Positions 1-8,300 of a stretch of 13,725 nucleotides of DNA are shown here, piece after piece (position 1 is the first letter of the stretch; the number at the start of each line of letters is the position of its first letter). The DNA is from a bacterium (GTDB lineage Bacteria; Electryoneota; Electryoneia; Electryoneales; Electryoneaceae). The notes under the pieces were generated by a model that was not told the DNA's origin, ran no database searches, and was given only the letters and a program-made list of their open reading frames with translations. The stretch covers positions 1 to 13,725 of the forward strand of contig JANQEY010000190.1 of the NCBI GenBank assembly GCA_028278125.1. Reading direction: 5' to 3'. A program made the position numbers and the translations under genes.

Positions 1-3000
1 CCGCCTCAACAACCGCTGTAGCGTTCGCCGGGATGCTACTGTCTATTGCGGCAAACTTCAGAACAGTTACAGGATCCAGAGGTGTATCAGGATCTCCGGC
101 AATATAAATCTTTTCCACATATTCAATAGCTGTTGCTGAAGGTGCCGCGCCATCCAGTGGACTGGTGCCGTCTAGGATATAGTAAATGGTTGAGGACACA
201 TCATCAGTATAAAGATTAACATACGTCGGCATTAGCAGGTCATAAGGCTCCGCAACAGTACCCCCCTCAGGATCAGCATAAACTATAAAGGGCCTTTCAA
301 TCTCTACTGTTTCTGTGCTGTATGCAACAGCAGAAGTGCTATCATCCTGGATAACCGCATAAATATAATACACTCCCTCATCCACATCATACACTAACTG
401 TTCTTCATCTTCATCCCAATACATGGCTGTGATGTCCCATGTATAAACATCATCACTGCCGTCAGGTCCTTCAGCGATATTCCCTTTAATCATGGTACCA
501 TCACTGCCAGTATCATCTGTATCATAATAAAGCGAAACAACCGCGTTACTGTCTGGATCACTGTCGTTCCATTCAATCCGTACAAATGTGTCCGCAGGTG
601 TCGCGCCGGATGGATCCAGGGATACGATTGAAATCGTGGGTGCTTCATCCACACCATCATCCATTACAAAGAAGTCAGCTGTATCCATCCATTCACTTGC
701 CGCGCCATGTTCATCCACAGACCGCGCCCGCCAAAAATACCGGGTATGGTTTTCCAGCCTGAAGGGTATGGTCCATGACAGTTCAGGAGATGTTTCCGCG
801 CCCATCAGAAATTCAAGGGCTTGATCTTCATAGATCTCAAACGTGTAATAGTCTACACTGTCATTATCCGCGTCCTGAACAGGATTCACTGAAAGCTCCG
901 GTGTAAACGAATCAACCCAAGCAGCATCACCAGGATTATGCTCGGTCGGCGTATCTGGATTGTCATTGATTGTATTAACAATGAAACTGCCGTATACCCA
1001 CTCGCTTTGGGCTGATCCATCACACGCCTTTACCCGCCAGAAGTATTCTGTATTGTCAGAAAGATCGGAGATAAACCATCTTGTCAGGTCCATTTCCGTG
1101 TCAATGGAAATATTAACATCATCAGCAGCCGGCGCCATTAATGGATTACCGCTCCCCTGACTGTCAAACGTATTTACCGTATCCAGCTCAAAGTAATATT
1201 CAATTTCGTCTTCATCAGCATCTGTTGCATTTGTCACTATTATTTCCACATCCGGATCAGCAACATCAATGCCAGCATCAGGTGATTCTGCCACAGGCAC
1301 TGTTGGGGCGTTATTCCCAGGAGTAACCACATGAAACGTCCCCTGGCTTGTCGTGCTGGATAACGTACCGTCAGTTGCCGTGACCTCCCAGTGGTATGTG
1401 CCGTCACCATATGTGCTTAGATCTATACTTTGGCTGGTAGTACCGTCAGGATCTTCTGCCACACCTGTCACTGTTTCAATCACTACAGGTGTGGGTGTAG
1501 TGTTATCATACACGACAAAGTCATACGTCAGCACATCCCCATCAGGATCCTTGCTGTTGGTTACTTCAAATGTAACTACAGCAGAATCCACATTTTTATT
1601 ATCTGCAGGATAACTAAGATAAAAATCTCCGGGCGCATCATTTGCTGTATTTAAATTAAAATCCCCGTAAGCCCATAAGCTGTAATTATTATAGGTCCCG
1701 TTTGTTACTACAGACCGTACCCGCCAGTAATAATTTGCATTGTCAGCTTCAGTTGAAAGATTAACTGTATAAGTTGTTGGGCCAGGATCAGCTGCTTCGG
1801 TGACAACACTGCTTGCCACCAGTTCAGAATACCCTTCATCAGAATAAACTTCATACGCGTAAGCGGTAACCCCGGTATTTGTCACAACTAAATCCACTAA
1901 AGTGACAGTCATCGCGGTTCCATTAGCAGGGGATTCTATGACAGGCGTGCCTGGAACTGTATCCGGCAAATTCGGATCCATATCGTAGATGAATTCATCC
2001 AGGTCTGATATGCCATCACTGTCCGCGTCACCAGTGCCATCATGCGCGCAAGGTGATCCAACCGTACATCCCGGAAGGTTGTTCCCTTCCCAGTCATCAT
2101 CCATACCATCACCATCGCGGTCATAATCAGAGAACACCTGTATGGTGACCTTCTGAGATTTTTCATACACACCATCAGAAGCCTTGAACCATACATAGTA
2201 TGATCCAGCCTGGCCGATCTGAGTGTTCCATGTAAATGTGCCTGTACCATCACCATCCGCGTCATTATCAAAACTCGCGCCAGGGGGCAGCAATCCGGTC
2301 GTAAGTGTAGGAACCGGAGGAGTTATAGTCGCAAAATTAAAAGTCAAATTGTCGCCTTCAACCACACTCTGTTCAGTTATATTGCCAGGATCAAACTCAG
2401 GTCCATTAGATGCTGTAGTAAATGCTATAGAATAAGTAACATCCGCGCTGCTGCTTTCATCAAACAGGTTAAAATAATATTCCCAGGCATCACCATCATC
2501 ATTCCTGTTTTTTGAAATCCACGCGTTTTCCGCCTTGATCTTTTTATTGTCTGAATTTCGAATCACGCTGCTGACAGCCTGGTCTTCAAACCCGCTGTCA
2601 GACAATGGCACCTTGTAATAGATAAAATCATTATTATCAGAATTACTATCATTAATATTGTCATCAGCAACAACCGTCAGGTCAAAACTGGAAGAGCTGA
2701 TAGCAGTTGTCTCTTCTTTGAAAAATACTTCTTTATCAGGCCCGCCAGAAGACTGATATACCCTTGGCACGTCGCTGGTAAAATCCTGTGTTGCAAGAAA
2801 GTCGCGGACATGGTCATCTTCTCCCAGCTTGTCCACATACACGTCCCTGATCAGGTGGAAAGTGTTCAGGTCTTCCTGTTTGATCAAAGAGGTCAGGCTC
2901 CCGCCAAGTTCATCAGAATGAGTAAGATAAGCGTCAAACTCAGTAAATGTGCCGGAAAGGCTGCACGTCATGATCCACCTTGCCACAGCAGAGTTTCCAG

Positions 3001-3859
3001 GTCCTACATCGCCAAAATCAACCAGGAGAGAATCTGATGCAGGACTGCCGTTTACCGTGCTCCCTTCAATGGTAAAATCCACCAAAAGCCCGAGCTTGTT
3101 TTCAACAATCTTCGGCTGTGCAGAATTGATCTTCAGACTATGCGCCGTGCCCTCACCATTATTGGTCACCCTCACACCCAGTGAAAACGGAACAACCGGT
3201 TCATTTTCCGGATCAGGATTTTGAGGTGTACTCTTTAACGGATCTGCACCGTAAACATCACCCGGCAGAAAGTAATCAAGCTGAAGCTGGGGCAATGGCT
3301 TTACTTTTATAAAATCAGGAACCACAACTGTTTCATGGGCTTCTCCACCCAATGTATAAGAGAGCTTTGCACCTACAAAATACAAGGTGTCAGTTGTAAG
3401 ACCATTAGGAACAGGAATAATCAGCCAGTTCAGATCTACTGACGTGGAACCAGGGATTGGATCCGCGGTCCATATTAAAGACGTACTAGTAGAGGCATCA
3501 ATCAGTCCGTCAGTATCACCCCGCACAAAAAAATGATACGGGTTGTTCGCAGCATCTGGATCAGCATTTGGATTTGATGTTGCCTTTACAGAATCACCAT
3601 CTGCATCTGTAAACAGGATCTCCACGCTAACATCTTCAAGATTCATACTCTCGATCCCGTTATTTATCTGCATGTGAGCGTCAAATGCCTGCCGCTCCAG
3701 AGTCACGTCCTGCTTAATCTCAATCTTAACTGTCGCGCATAATGTCTCGGCAGCATGGGAAACTGCCGGCAGCATCAAGAACAGGCTTAGTAATATTGCC
3801 ACCAAAGCCTTCCAAGTATTCATTTCCGCGATTTTAAAATTTTTAATTGTCTTTCCCAT
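1..3859 (-). CDS. Large Sec-exported multidomain beta-sandwich protein, 3' end beyond window (possible second RHS-type protein)
   Basis: The reading frame from ATG 3859-3857 is open for 1,286 codons to the left edge with no stop. Start chosen for its strong Shine-Dalgarno (AGGAGAG, 3865-3871). Residues 1-36 are a Sec signal peptide: basic N-terminus, hydrophobic LVAILLSLFLML, cleavage AVSHA|AE. Residues 40-370 form a beta-rich region (IKQDVTLERQAFDAHM, LGVRVTNNG, SAVARWIMTCSLSG) that I associate from memory with the N-termini of large exported RHS-type proteins. Then follow a putative Ig/He_PIG domain (about 487-578), an acidic DxDxDG thrombospondin-3-like stretch (578-623), four FN3-like units each with a Y(Y/H/F)WR-type strand (about 636-1067), another Ig-like unit (1073-1190) and a chitobiase/CHB_HEX_C-like domain (1190-1286). 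No catalytic motif is visible. It is probably a surface or secreted protein. Its missing C-terminus decides whether it is an RHS toxin or an adhesin. It may be transcribed with the upstream genes, but the 353-base gap is full of repeats. Confidence 0.93.
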   Translation of the reverse strand, partial: MGKTIKNFKIAEMNTWKALVAILLSLFLMLPAVSHAAETLCATVKIEIKQDVTLERQAFDAHMQINNGIESMNLEDVSVEILFTDADGDSVKATSNPNADPDAANNPYHFFVRGDTDGLIDASTSTSLIWTADPIPGSTSVDLNWLIIPVPNGLTTDTLYFVGAKLSYTLGGEAHETVVVPDFIKVKPLPQLQLDYFLPGDVYGADPLKSTPQNPDPENEPVVPFSLGVRVTNNGEGTAHSLKINSAQPKIVENKLGLLVDFTIEGSTVNGSPASDSLLVDFGDVGPGNSAVARWIMTCSLSGTFTEFDAYLTHSDELGGSLTSLIKQEDLNTFHLIRDVYVDKLGEDDHVRDFLATQDFTSDVPRVYQSSGGPDKEVFFKEETTAISSSSFDLTVVADDNINDSNSDNNDFIYYKVPLSDSGFEDQAVSSVIRNSDNKKIKAENAWISKNRNDDGDAWEYYFNLFDESSSADVTYSIAFTTASNGPEFDPGNITEQSVVEGDNLTFNFATITPPVPTLTTGLLPPGASFDNDADGDGTGTFTWNTQIGQAGSYYVWFKASDGVYEKSQKVTIQVFSDYDRDGDGMDDDWEGNNLPGCTVGSPCAHDGTGDADSDGISDLDEFIYDMDPNLPDTVPGTPVIESPANGTAMTVTLVDLVVTNTGVTAYAYEVYSDEGYSELVASSVVTEAADPGPTTYTVNLSTEADNANYYWRVRSVVTNGTYNNYSLWAYGDFNLNTANDAPGDFYLSYPADNKNVDSAVVTFEVTNSKDPDGDVLTYDFVVYDNTTPTPVVIETVTGVAEDPDGTTSQSIDLSTYGDGTYHWEVTATDGTLSSTTSQGTFHVVTPGNNAPTVPVAESPDAGIDVADPDVEIIVTNATDADEDEIEYYFELDTVNTFDSQGSGNPLMAPAADDVNISIDTEMDLTRWFISDLSDNTEYFWRVKACDGSAQSEWVYGSFIVNTINDNPDTPTEHNPGDAAWVDSFTPELSVNPVQDADNDSVDYYTFEIYEDQALEFLMGAETSPELSWTIPFRLENHTRYFWRARSVDEHGAASEWMDTADFFVMDDGVDEAPTISIVSLDPSGATPADTFVRIEWNDSDPDSNAVVSLYYDTDDTGSDGTMIKGNIAEGPDGSDDVYTWDITAMYWDEDEEQLVYDVDEGVYYIYAVIQDDSTSAVAYSTETVEIERPFIVYADPEGGTVAEPYDLLMPTYVNLYTDDVSSTIYYILDGTSPLDGAAPSATAIEYVEKIYIAGDPDTPLDPVTVLKFAAIDSSIPANATAVVEA

Positions 3860-3864
3860 TTTTT

Positions 3865-3871
3865 CTCTCCT
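3865..3871 (-). promoter_or_regulatory. Strong ribosome binding site for the large exported protein
   Basis: Minus-strand AGGAGAG lies five bases (AAAAA) before the ATG at 3859. It decides the start in favour of this ATG over the in-frame ATG at 3823 (residue 13), which has no comparable purine tract and would give a shorter but still valid signal peptide. Confidence 0.85.
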
Positions 3872-3897
3872 GATTATATGTTTTGTTTTTTAAAAAC

Positions 3898-3988
3898 TGT
3901 TTTATTGGTTTTATTAGTTTCATTGGTTGCATTGGTTTTATTCGTTTTGCTTTTTTTAACCAATTAAACTAATGAAACCAATTGAACC
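3898..3988. repeat. 9-bp minisatellite folded as an imperfect inverted repeat
   Basis: Positions 3904-3948 are five tandem 9-base units of the form ATTGGTTTT (ATTGGTTTT, ATTAGTTTC, ATTGGTTGC, ATTGGTTTT, ATTCGTTTT). The complementary sequence follows at 3958-3988 in 9-base units AACCAATTA, AACTAATGA, AACCAATTG. Arms 3898-3928 and 3958-3988 (31 bases each) pair at about 26 positions around a 29-base loop. It lies between the candidate immunity gene and the large exported protein gene, just upstream of the latter's ribosome binding site, and has no coding potential. Confidence 0.7.
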
Positions 3989-4037
3989 GGTTATTTTTTC
4001 TCTCACAGAGCCCTCAAAGACACAGAGGTTATTTTTT
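3989..4037. repeat. Composite short direct repeat with CACAGAG motifs
   Basis: The 11-mer GGTTATTTTTT occurs at 3989-3999 and 4027-4037. Between them the heptamer CACAGAG occurs twice (4004-4010 and 4021-4027). Short CACAGAG-type intergenic sequences are common in some environmental bacterial genomes, to my recollection. Role unknown; nothing coding here. Confidence 0.5.
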
Positions 4038-4059
4038 ATCCCTCCGGGTCTCAACACCG

Positions 4060-4090
4060 TATGTTGGGTTAAGCAAAGCAACCCAACATA
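4060..4090. repeat. REP-like perfect palindrome, TTGGGTT family
   Basis: TATGTTGGGTT (4060-4070) is the exact reverse complement of AACCCAACATA (4080-4090), giving an 11-bp stem with a 9-base loop. The core TGTTGGGTT/AACCCAACA matches the stem of the two 42-bp repeats at 4163-4204 and 4943-4984, so this is a third, diverged member of the same family. No T-tract follows on either strand, so it is not a canonical intrinsic terminator. Confidence 0.75.
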
Positions 4091-4162
4091 ACAGCATTCA
4101 TCATTTACATTTTGTTTATCAATTTTTTATCATCACACATATTTATTCGTTTATAGTCATTT

Positions 4163-4204
4163 CAATATTGGGTTTCATATCCATTCAACCCAACCTACGC
4201 AGCT
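4163..4204 (-). repeat. 42-bp REP-like hairpin repeat, copy A, after the immunity gene
   Basis: Contains TTGGGTT and AACCCAA arms around a 12-base loop. It is identical to 4943-4984 except for one base (A in place of G beside the left arm), which removes the eighth stem pair. Weaker similarity extends about 20 bases beyond its left end. It begins 8 bases downstream of the minus-strand stop of the small gene. On the minus strand it reads in the TAGGTTGGGTT...AAACCCAA style seen in scattered intergenic repeats of many bacteria. Confidence 0.85.
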
Positions 4205-4212
4205 TATACCTC

Positions 4213-4719
4213 TTATTTCCTAGTTCTAGGAACAATATGTTGTATATTGTCCATAACATTTGTATATCCTCGAGATGGTAGTTTAGGAATTTTACTTCCA
4301 TCCTTTAGCATATTGTATGAGAGCATAATTGTGACTATAGCGTTATTCTCAATACAACCATAAATAAAGTGAAAAGGATAAATTGCTAGTGATCGATCAG
4401 GCGAGAACACACCAACTGCTTTTGAGTTATTATGCTCGTGGAATGTTACACCAGCCCATTGCCAGTCGAACTTTTTAACTAATTGTTCACCCCAAAGACT
4501 ACCTAATGTTAATGAAAGATCATCTCCTTCCGGTATCTTGGGCCTTTTTCCTTTTTGCCAACTGTGTATGAATGAATCAATTCTCTCAACAATCTCGCCA
4601 TGGCTTAATTGCGAAAGGTCAATACCAAGCATAGCTGCTGCATCAGCAGCACAACCTTTAATATTGCGGATCATCTCTTTACTGATTTTTTCTTCAGATA
4701 TCTTCAAATCTTTCCTCAC
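4213..4719 (-). CDS. Candidate immunity protein for the RHS toxin, DUF3806-like
   Basis: A 168-codon frame immediately downstream of the toxin gene on the same strand, the usual place for an immunity gene. It has no signal peptide or membrane segment, so it should be cytosolic, as expected for protection against a nuclease. The N-terminal half is helical and charged (residues 1-60). The conserved-looking part is residues 72-91 (LGSLWGEQL, then FDWQWAGV) and 111-125 (LAIYPFHFIYGC), a pattern that reminds me of DUF3806 proteins; this match is from memory. The drawn start is GTG 4719; TTG 4707 and ATG 4674 are alternatives. The 287-base gap from the toxin stop is long for a toxin-immunity pair and holds a repeat, so the gene may have its own promoter. 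About 37% GC in a 300-base sample, like the toxin tip. Other roles cannot be excluded. Confidence 0.8.
   Translation of the reverse strand: MRKDLKISEEKISKEMIRNIKGCAADAAAMLGIDLSQLSHGEIVERIDSFIHSWQKGKRPKIPEGDDLSLTLGSLWGEQLVKKFDWQWAGVTFHEHNNSKAVGVFSPDRSLAIYPFHFIYGCIENNAIVTIMLSYNMLKDGSKIPKLPSRGYTNVMDNIQHIVPRTRK
4705..4719 (-). promoter_or_regulatory. Ambiguous start region of the small gene
   Basis: The longest frame begins at GTG 4719, but the bases before it show only a weak purine stretch. A GAGG at 4714-4717 lies six bases before an in-frame TTG at 4705-4707, which would remove four residues. ATG at 4672-4674 (residue 16) is preceded directly by AAAGAG, too close for a good site. The TTG start is as plausible as the GTG. 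Confidence 0.35.
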
Positions 4720-4749
4720 TTATATCTTTAAGAATTTATAAACTAAATT

Positions 4750-4755
4750 ATTATA
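4750..4755 (-). promoter_or_regulatory. Possible -10 box for the small gene
   Basis: A minus-strand TATAAT sits about 30 bases upstream of the GTG at 4719. No good -35 is found at 16-18 bases; the nearest TTGAAT is 26 bases away. In such AT-rich sequence this may be chance, but an independent promoter would fit the long gap from the toxin gene. Confidence 0.25.
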
Positions 4756-4878
4756 TTTTTTTAAATGCTTACCATAGAAATATTCAACAACATTTAGCTA
4801 AAGTTTTAATAATCAACTTCTCATGGATTGCTGTATAGAGCTAATATTTCTGCTCAAATTCAACAAAATTACCATGTA

Positions 4879-4894
4879 TAATTATTGATAATTA
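4879..4894. repeat. Short AT-rich palindrome in the toxin-immunity gap
   Basis: TAATTAT and ATAATTA arms are separated by TG. It lies in the AT-rich gap between toxin stop and immunity start. It could be an operator or simply a product of low complexity. Apart from the repeat at 4943-4984 and the -10-like hexamer, I see nothing else in 4720-5006. Confidence 0.3.
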
Positions 4895-4942
4895 CCCCAT
4901 AATTTTTTTCACCACATCCATTCATTCGCTTATCCGCGATTG

Positions 4943-4984
4943 CAATGTTGGGTTTCATATCCATTCAACCCAACCTACGCAGCT
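4943..4984 (-). repeat. 42-bp REP-like hairpin repeat, copy B, after the toxin gene
   Basis: Same element as 4163-4204, same orientation, one mismatch. Here the stem is a perfect 8 bp (GTTGGGTT/AACCCAAC). It begins 22 bases downstream of the toxin stop codon. The two copies are direct repeats exactly 780 bases apart and bracket the candidate immunity gene. Confidence 0.85.
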
Positions 4985-5006
4985 CTTTTGGTTTTTTATT
5001 CTGTTA

Positions 5007-5360
5007 TTATAAATATTTTTCACTTTCAATTAAGCTCCTTATCATTTCAAGTGCATCTATTGCCTGGGATTTAGAAGAAACATTTTGAAACGCCTCTCCC
5101 AAATCTAAGAAAAATTTATTAGTATGAGTCCCCATATGTCGTCCGTCACTAGCCCAGAAACCGTTTATTGCCTTATTTCTGTATTCTTTGCCAATATATC
5201 TGTTAAATTTTTCTTGTACCATCGCGATAGCATCTACTACATCGTCAGCTCGATTTGAAAATGCACCTGTAGGTACTATATGCGCTGCTGCTTGATAAAC
5301 TCCTTTTGCCTTTTCAAATCCTTCATCTATCAAATCTCTACCAAGTTTTTGTGAACAAGA
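5007..5360 (-). other. C-terminal toxin tip: AHH-type HNH/ENDO VII nuclease domain
   Basis: These are the 117 residues after the HINT Asn. Key features are AAHIVP (His at 5280-5282), an NGFW segment about 40 residues on, and HMGTH (His at 5136-5138 and 5124-5126) followed by an aromatic pair. This spacing matches the AHH nuclease family of polymorphic toxins (AHHIVP, NG, H.G.H). The first His of the AHH signature is Ala here (5283-5285), while the second, catalytic His is kept. Predicted target is nucleic acid in the recipient cytosol. Confidence 0.7.
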
Positions 5361-8300
5361 ATTATGTACCCAAATTCCAAGTTCACCAATAAAATAACTA
5401 TGTGTCTCCTCAACCTCAAAGTTATATACAGTTTGGCGTTTGGACAACCATGTACCGGATCCAACTTTCAGCCATCCGTGACTTGATGTAAACACTTCAT
5501 CACCGGGTAGTAAATCTTCAGCCTTTACCCATCCCAGGTCCTTTTGCCAAAAAGGATGCTCTGGAGTAGTACCTATTGTTTCAAGGTTTCCGTCCTGGTC
5601 CTCAAAATCTAGCTCAAGGATTTGTCTTTCATGGGTAACAAATACTTGTTTCACCATCTGAAACGACAACTCACCTGTTTCCAAATCCATGGACAACACA
5701 TAATCACCGTCTTCGATCTCTTCAATAGGCTTTAGGCCTACTTCTGTTTCAACCAAGGTGCCCTCTACAAAACATGCGCCAAAAAACTTACCCCCAATTC
5801 CACCTGTTATACCACCCAGCAATCCAGCATTTAAAAACTCCAGCCAATCAATACAATCAACACTTTTGCCTTCCACCAACATCTGCCATGCAAGGTTCTC
5901 TCCCGCACCGACCATGCCTCCAATCATCGCTCCTGCCCTGAACGAGCATCCAAACTGCCCAAAAATGCCTGCAACCCCTCCAATAGCAGCACCATACATT
6001 GCACCTTCCCATCCGCCTGCCATATAACCCGACACACCACCTATAATAGCCCCTACTACAAAGCCCCCTATCCCTATCTCACCCGTGGGATCAATAATAT
6101 GAATAGGATCATTATACGCATAGGTGTAAAGGTTTGTACTGCCGCCATCGAGACCCAATGGATCATGCGTCAAGTAAATGCCTAGTTCAGGAGAATAATA
6201 CCTGTACCAGTTGTAATGGAGTCCTGTTTCAGCATCAAAATACTGTCCTGCAAAGCGCAGGTTGTTTGTAACATAGGAAGCATCGTCCTCTTTATCAATC
6301 AGCTCAACGGTATTTCCAAATGAATCATATTTTGCCGACCATACTTCAGTACCATCCACAGAAATCATTTTCTGAGGTGTGCCCATAAGATCATTGTGAT
6401 AAAAATAATATTCTGAAGTTGTTTTCATAAACAAAGGATCAGTTGTCCACAATGATCCTGGTTTATACCCATATGCTACAGTCTCAGTACCGTCTTGATC
6501 ATACTCGGCCACAAGCCCTTCATTTGCATAATGATAGTAGGTCCTTGATTCAAGCGCCTTTTTCTTCCACAGCCGCTTACCAAACGGACCGTAGTGGTAC
6601 TCTGCCACAAGGGTTTCACTCCCAGTATCGCCGGTCGTGACCTTGATAAGGCGGTCCTCAAAATCATAGTAATAGTTGTAAATCACACCGCTTAATGTAA
6701 TTTTTGATAAGTTCCCATTATCATCATATTCAACCGATGTAGAATTATAGGTTTCAAGTTCATCATTAGCATTATGGGTCCATGCTTCTGTACTATAAGC
6801 AGAAGACAACCTATTTCCGACTTCATCATAGGAATATGCTTCATCTGCAAAGTCAGGATTGTCTACACCTGTAAGTCTGTACAGTTCATCATGTGAATCA
6901 TACTCATATGTCCCATGTTCAGTAATCTTTCGGGTGAGAAGATTCATCTCATCATATTCATACTGGTAATTCATGATCTCACTGCCGCCTGGATACTTTG
7001 AAATAATAGCTTCAGCACGCATTAGATCATCATACCTATATCCCCTGGTACTGCCGCCGGGAAAAGAGACCTTTGATGGTGCACCCATCTCATAGCCGCT
7101 AAAGTTTATTGATCCTAGGCCGGGTATCTGTACAGTTGACAGATTATTGCTATCATCATACAGATAAGAATAAATTTCCCCATTTGGCATGGTGAACGTC
7201 TTTTTCAGACCGTTTTTATAATAAGAATATGAATGTGATTTTGTTATAAAGGTATCGGTTTCTGTGCCGTCATTAATGTTAACTGTCTCTGAAAGTTTTC
7301 TGTAGGCTTTGTCATAATTATATACAGCAGAAGATACTATTTCGTAATCAGACAGGGTATCATTATATTCATAGTCAGTATATCCTTTAATAATACCAAT
7401 GCGATCATAATCAAAATCGACGTATTTTTTCGCATTTAGGTATTGTCCAGATTCGTAATATGAAATACGGTCAACTTTCTTTGTTTCACTATAATCATAT
7501 ACTGTTTTCTGGCCTTTTGCGTCTATCTTGTGATCCAGGTTGTTTGCGTCATCATAAAAATATTGAATCGTCTGACCCCGTGGTCTGATCTCTTTTGCCA
7601 TTCGGTTGCATAAATCATATGTAAATTCTGTAACATGACCTTTTGCGTCGGTTATAAATGTAATTTTGTCCAATGCATTATACTCAAATTTAGTAATTCC
7701 TTCCATGGCATTTGCCATCTTTACTTGGCGATTTAAATAGTCATACTCATATTTGGTTTTGCCTCCTTTTTGATCTGTCATTGATACGATGTTTCCAACA
7801 TCATCATATGAATAACGTGCTGTTGCATATATAAAGAATGGTGGTGTGGCTGGATCTGGATCAGCCCTGAGAACACTTACTTTTGTTTTTCTTCCCCGGG
7901 AATCATATCCATACTCTGTGCCATATTTTGAATTATAAAACACCCGATAAGGCAAGTTCACACCGCCGCTTGAACAAGAAGAGCATGTTGAATCAGGCCT
8001 TTCATCATTATAAATAAAATCTATTGTATTACCGCCAGCATCACTAATTTTTATCAACCGGCCGTCATCATCATATTCATAATAAGTCTCTTTTCCTTCA
8101 GGATCTGTTTTCTTTATTGGATTGTTCTGTTTGTTATAGGCATATCGTGTAACAAGATCTTCGTCTCCCATTTCTACAGTTAACTGAGTCATGTTATCAT
8201 GGGAATCAAAGAGAAGGGATTTACCAAAAAGGGCATTACTGCTTCCATCTACTGTATCTGCAACCTTCATATTACCGGCAAGGTCGTATTCATAAGTGGT

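Noticed and set aside
588..1613. Several short plus-strand frames
   Set aside because: All lie antisense to the continuous minus-strand frame that has signal peptide and domain structure.
1936..2271. 111-codon minus-strand frame
   Set aside because: Out of frame within the large exported protein gene; Met-rich composition comes from reading GATGG-type Asp/Gly codons in another frame.
3873..3878. Minus-strand TATAAT just upstream of the exported protein gene
   Set aside because: It abuts the Shine-Dalgarno, so a start of transcription there would leave no room for the ribosome binding site.
3904..3948. CRISPR-like array
   Set aside because: Units are 9 bases with no spacers, so this is a simple minisatellite.
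3982..4281. 99-codon plus-strand frame between the genes
   Set aside because: Built from intergenic repeats and the antisense end of the small gene; no ribosome binding site.
4943..4984. Hairpin repeats as intrinsic terminators
   Set aside because: No T-tract follows the stem on the minus strand in either copy; a REP-like repeat explains them better, although some effect on mRNA 3' ends is possible.
4213..5282. Shared tetrapeptide HIVP in the toxin motif and near the immunity protein C-terminus, as a sign of active-site mimicry
   Set aside because: A four-residue match between proteins of 117 and 168 residues is expected by chance about one time in ten; no further similarity surrounds it.
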